Virus record (IMG/VR): IMGVR_UViG_3300020159_000130
Location: 1 to 50,008 of that record
Strand: one strand, 5' to 3'
Origin: a virus
Length of the DNA: 50,008 nucleotides
A model generated the notes under the pieces. It worked only from the letters and a program-made list of their open reading frames with translations. It did not search any database and was not told where the DNA came from. The number at the start of each line of letters is the position of its first letter. The stretch's first letter is position 1. Shown here in pieces: positions 48,501 to 50,008 of the stretch. The position numbers and the translations under genes were made by a program.

Positions 48501-50008
48501 ATCTTTTAAACCTGACTGTACTTTAGGATCAATACCAAACAGCTGCAATAAAATATTAACAAACGTATCAAACCCAGAAGTCTTGGTTGTTGTACCGGGG
48601 ACTTTGGTAAGGAGGAACTCCTTCATTGTTGGGTCAGTCAGACCGTAAGCATAGAACTCTTGTATGTCTGTGAATGCTTCGGCTTTGTTTAAGTGGTTAA
48701 GTTTAAAGTTACGCTCACCACGTGGCAGTGCATCAAATGCAGCCTTAGCTCTTTCCATCAACATCTGTAACTCAGCAACTGCCGCTGCTAGCTTAGGCTC
48801 TACTGGTTGTCCTTGTTCTATGGCTAACTGCGCAAATGCAATCTTCTTAGACCCTGTAGCGTGCATAGCCTCATGCAAAACAATCTCAGGGTTTATGCCT
48901 TGTTCATTCTCTCCATAGCTTTCGCCACGTACGTAGACCATATTGTCTTTGGAGGTAGGCACAAAATACCCAACTGCATCACTATCTAACTCAGCTTTAA
49001 TATCCGATGGGATGTCTTTGTCATTAACTTCTACAACACGGAACCCAACAGTATTAACTGTACCTAAGTTATCAGGCTGCAACAACCTAGCCGCTATCAT
49101 TTGTTCTAACGGATTGGCAGAACTAAATATATGTAACAAAGCATCTTTAAGAGTTTTAAATTTCTTAAATATTGGATCAGGCTCCATACCTAATTGTTGC
49201 TCAGCTTCGTACGGTGTTTGTTCCGTTACTTCTGCTTTTACTGTACTACGTGCAGCTTGTGGTTTTAATGCCGCAGCTTTCCTAGCTTCATAGACTGTCT
49301 TTGCACGTGCTAGCTCCGCAGGTTTTAAACCACGTATGTAATCTTTAGCAAGAACATAACCTGTCTGTGGGTTCTTAGATTGTGCTAGGCGATATAACTC
49401 AGCCCGCATCTGTTCAAGCATATTGACACGTTGCTCTTCTTTTGTATCTAATTCTTCTTGCGTAGCAAACGTACCAAACTCTTGGCGCTGAGCAAACTTA
49501 GTTGCTGCGTTTATTAATGTCTTAACATCACGGTTAAACTGATTGATCTCATTAACTTGCTGACGACGTTCTTCCGTTGTCTTAGCAGTTTCAGATTTCT
49601 TACGACCACCACCCGGCGCACGTTTCTTTACTTCCTTGTCTACCGCTGCCTCTGACTTAGCAACTGACTTAACCTCAGGTGGCTCAACTTCTATTGCCTC
49701 GTTGCGTGTAGACTCTAGCTCTAGTGGAGCAGGTTCTTCTACTACTGCGGGTGCGGCTGGCTCGGCTGCGGGTACTTCTTGTCTTTCTTCTTTTGCTTGG
49801 ACGGCTTTAGGGGTTTCAGCGACACGTGGTGTTTCCTTTACGGGTTGTGCAAATTCAGGTCTTTCACCATTCAATTCTTCCAGACGAGCATAAGCAGCAT
49901 CTTGATATTCTTCAGGTGTTGGGTTTCTTGATAAAGCTTGACGAGTCCAGTCTGCACCTAGTAGTACACCTAAGTCTGGATATGCTTCACGATTAAATGC
50001 TTGTGATA
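45510..50008 (-). CDS. Giant virion-type protein with HExxH metalloprotease domain (5' end cut by window)
   Basis: The frame is open to the right edge, so at least 1,498 residues; the in-frame codon at 49874 is an internal TTG, not a convincing start. Numbering from that codon, residues 1-100 are Pro/Glu-rich and disordered. EIVLHEAMHATG has the zinc motif H334-E-x-x-H338, with DIQEFYAYG (E406) as possible third ligand. The long remainder is helical (KSAFIWQMTAIKSAVAQQFS, then a hydrophobic stretch at about 1,150-1,190, GTFMYSVIMGTIQGM). Large polyvalent proteins of this type are often carried in the head and injected with DNA. Late-type leftward orientation agrees. Function of the protease is unknown. 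Confidence 0.8.
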   Translation of the reverse strand, partial: SQAFNREAYPDLGVLLGADWTRQALSRNPTPEEYQDAAYARLEELNGERPEFAQPVKETPRVAETPKAVQAKEERQEVPAAEPAAPAVVEEPAPLELESTRNEAIEVEPPEVKSVAKSEAAVDKEVKKRAPGGGRKKSETAKTTEERRQQVNEINQFNRDVKTLINAATKFAQRQEFGTFATQEELDTKEEQRVNMLEQMRAELYRLAQSKNPQTGYVLAKDYIRGLKPAELARAKTVYEARKAAALKPQAARSTVKAEVTEQTPYEAEQQLGMEPDPIFKKFKTLKDALLHIFSSANPLEQMIAARLLQPDNLGTVNTVGFRVVEVNDKDIPSDIKAELDSDAVGYFVPTSKDNMVYVRGESYGENEQGINPEIVLHEAMHATGSKKIAFAQLAIEQGQPVEPKLAAAVAELQMLMERAKAAFDALPRGERNFKLNHLNKAEAFTDIQEFYAYGLTDPTMKEFLLTKVPGTTTKTSGFDTFVNILLQLFGIDPKVQSGLKDLVLISHEIMGAKAPSGKQLLSMADTALRQKAKSKKTDVDKAIEKLNASKTAEERLNALGSLSKVARDPSLWGDYIKLKWKYMNPEKLDIMLKASTTNRLYRIAKEIGVGEDSINDIQKGIEEKNAFRMRTIHKVEDIVRGWVKLKGKESQRVSDLMHVSTMAQVDPSVNKSDPKLNAVWNSLSDKAKQVYTDARDFYTDNYNLYRGLLNQRIANANITGPAKQMLMDEVRALYETGAKLAPYFPIMRYGKYWTTLGRGENKQFIMREAGQHRDFLIDEYVKEQNMKGDRRTKDQMIVDGDIKLGQDMQSLQREAMQSSEILKKLFTMVDGITATDTATKEEIKKDIFTMHLVAMPEGTFRKQFMPRQNTAGYSRDAMRNFIVMGNRFANQLSGIKYSPKIRNGISGARASIEKNPNKARMEMFVNRIAARAEEELNPPEMDTIGEKIARTATKSAFIWQMTAIKSAVAQQFSVITHAMPVMWKHFGYGKTTAEMMRMARDAYKQVGITSKDAKGNIIYTAPSIGSSRIVQSNPDLVKAFRALRESGVQDATRTMDLANRKKTASENYSPVISTLEAFMTAPFHFGERMSREITFMSAFSLAMDKFASIPDHNARVNKSIDLALEITKEGLFDYSDANTPELMRSTPVRVAAQYRKFQVFNVEFLCRNFMEMFSNLPKEQRIGALKAFTGTLGMTALLTGIRGTFMYSVIMGTIQGMINLIRMAGDDDDELELWQTNFKKYFENVWLPEMFGEPTIGGVPLSELMLTGTIDNLTGYDISSSLSMDFWFSDESPPSDWGNFVADTLVDWGGASVGLVDTWAKGVKDAQNGDWVKAFEKWTPAMFRGLLTDVRYTQEGARAGNLQIIKEADEFTRAQLAMQALGYKTKGLAERQKDIFTYNNEKQKIDAKRADIIKQIERSAELDRDDRFQAMIDKALLFNSMYPNPELAIEYEDIERAFDRRMKLLQNNIRGVTQEQKFSNLLDLQDRTEKLLDEETK

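Overview
The window is a 50-kb piece of a tailed double-stranded DNA bacteriophage genome (Caudoviricetes). Every recognisable gene is viral: terminase, P22-like portal, capsid, tail fibres, family-A DNA polymerase, primase-helicase. The base composition is AT-leaning. Genes are packed with ATGA, TAATG or TGATG overlaps, and many have strong Shine-Dalgarno sites. I recognise many small families as ones seen in freshwater and marine phages, so an aquatic proteobacterial host is my guess; nothing in the window fixes the host. There is no integrase, tape-measure, tail-tube, sheath, RNA polymerase or recognisable endolysin gene. The lack of tape measure and tube genes in an otherwise full structural module suggests a short-tailed (podovirus-like) particle.

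Layout. (1) 1-24,079, minus strand, late module. Read in transcription order from the right it holds terS, terL, portal, a small protein, a GroES-like co-chaperonin, scaffold-like protein, two capsid-associated proteins and the major capsid protein. An accessory island (14,301-15,547) follows, with two HNH nucleases in opposite orientations and a hyperacidic protein. Next come connector-type proteins with several small Lys/Gly-rich proteins and a holin candidate, then an array of tail-fibre and adhesin genes built from shuffled domains. (2) 24,080-24,918, divergent control region: a near-consensus promoter firing into terS with no visible leader, repeated G-rich blocks beside terS (packaging-site candidate), one perfect DnaA box, a promoter for the rightward genes and a 5' leader hairpin. 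(3) 24,919-45,416, plus strand, early and middle module: small early proteins, a MoxR-type ATPase with a DUF3150-like protein and a VWA/metallopeptidase protein, many small hypotheticals, family-A DNA polymerase, Cas4-like nuclease, HNH protein, SNF2-type helicase, SSB-like candidate, and an AEP-type primase fused to a helicase. (4) 45,510 to the right edge, minus strand: a very large protein with an HExxH protease motif, cut by the window end.

How the parts work together. The rightward module replicates DNA (primase-helicase, polymerase, SSB-like protein, nucleases). It appears to be controlled through a repeated TTGTAAGAA site, clustered at 25.48-25.84 kb and found again at a consensus promoter (27.25 kb) and just before a strongly structured leader RNA (40.83-41.01 kb). 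The leftward module packages DNA and builds the particle. Its capsid transcript ends in a C(UUCG)G hairpin terminator.

The best candidates for undescribed biology are the structured RNA at 40,835-41,006, the TTGTAAGAA control system, the phage MoxR/VWA cassette, the hyperacidic protein, and the shuffled fibre array with two tiny paralogous genes (57 and 51 aa) between the fibres.
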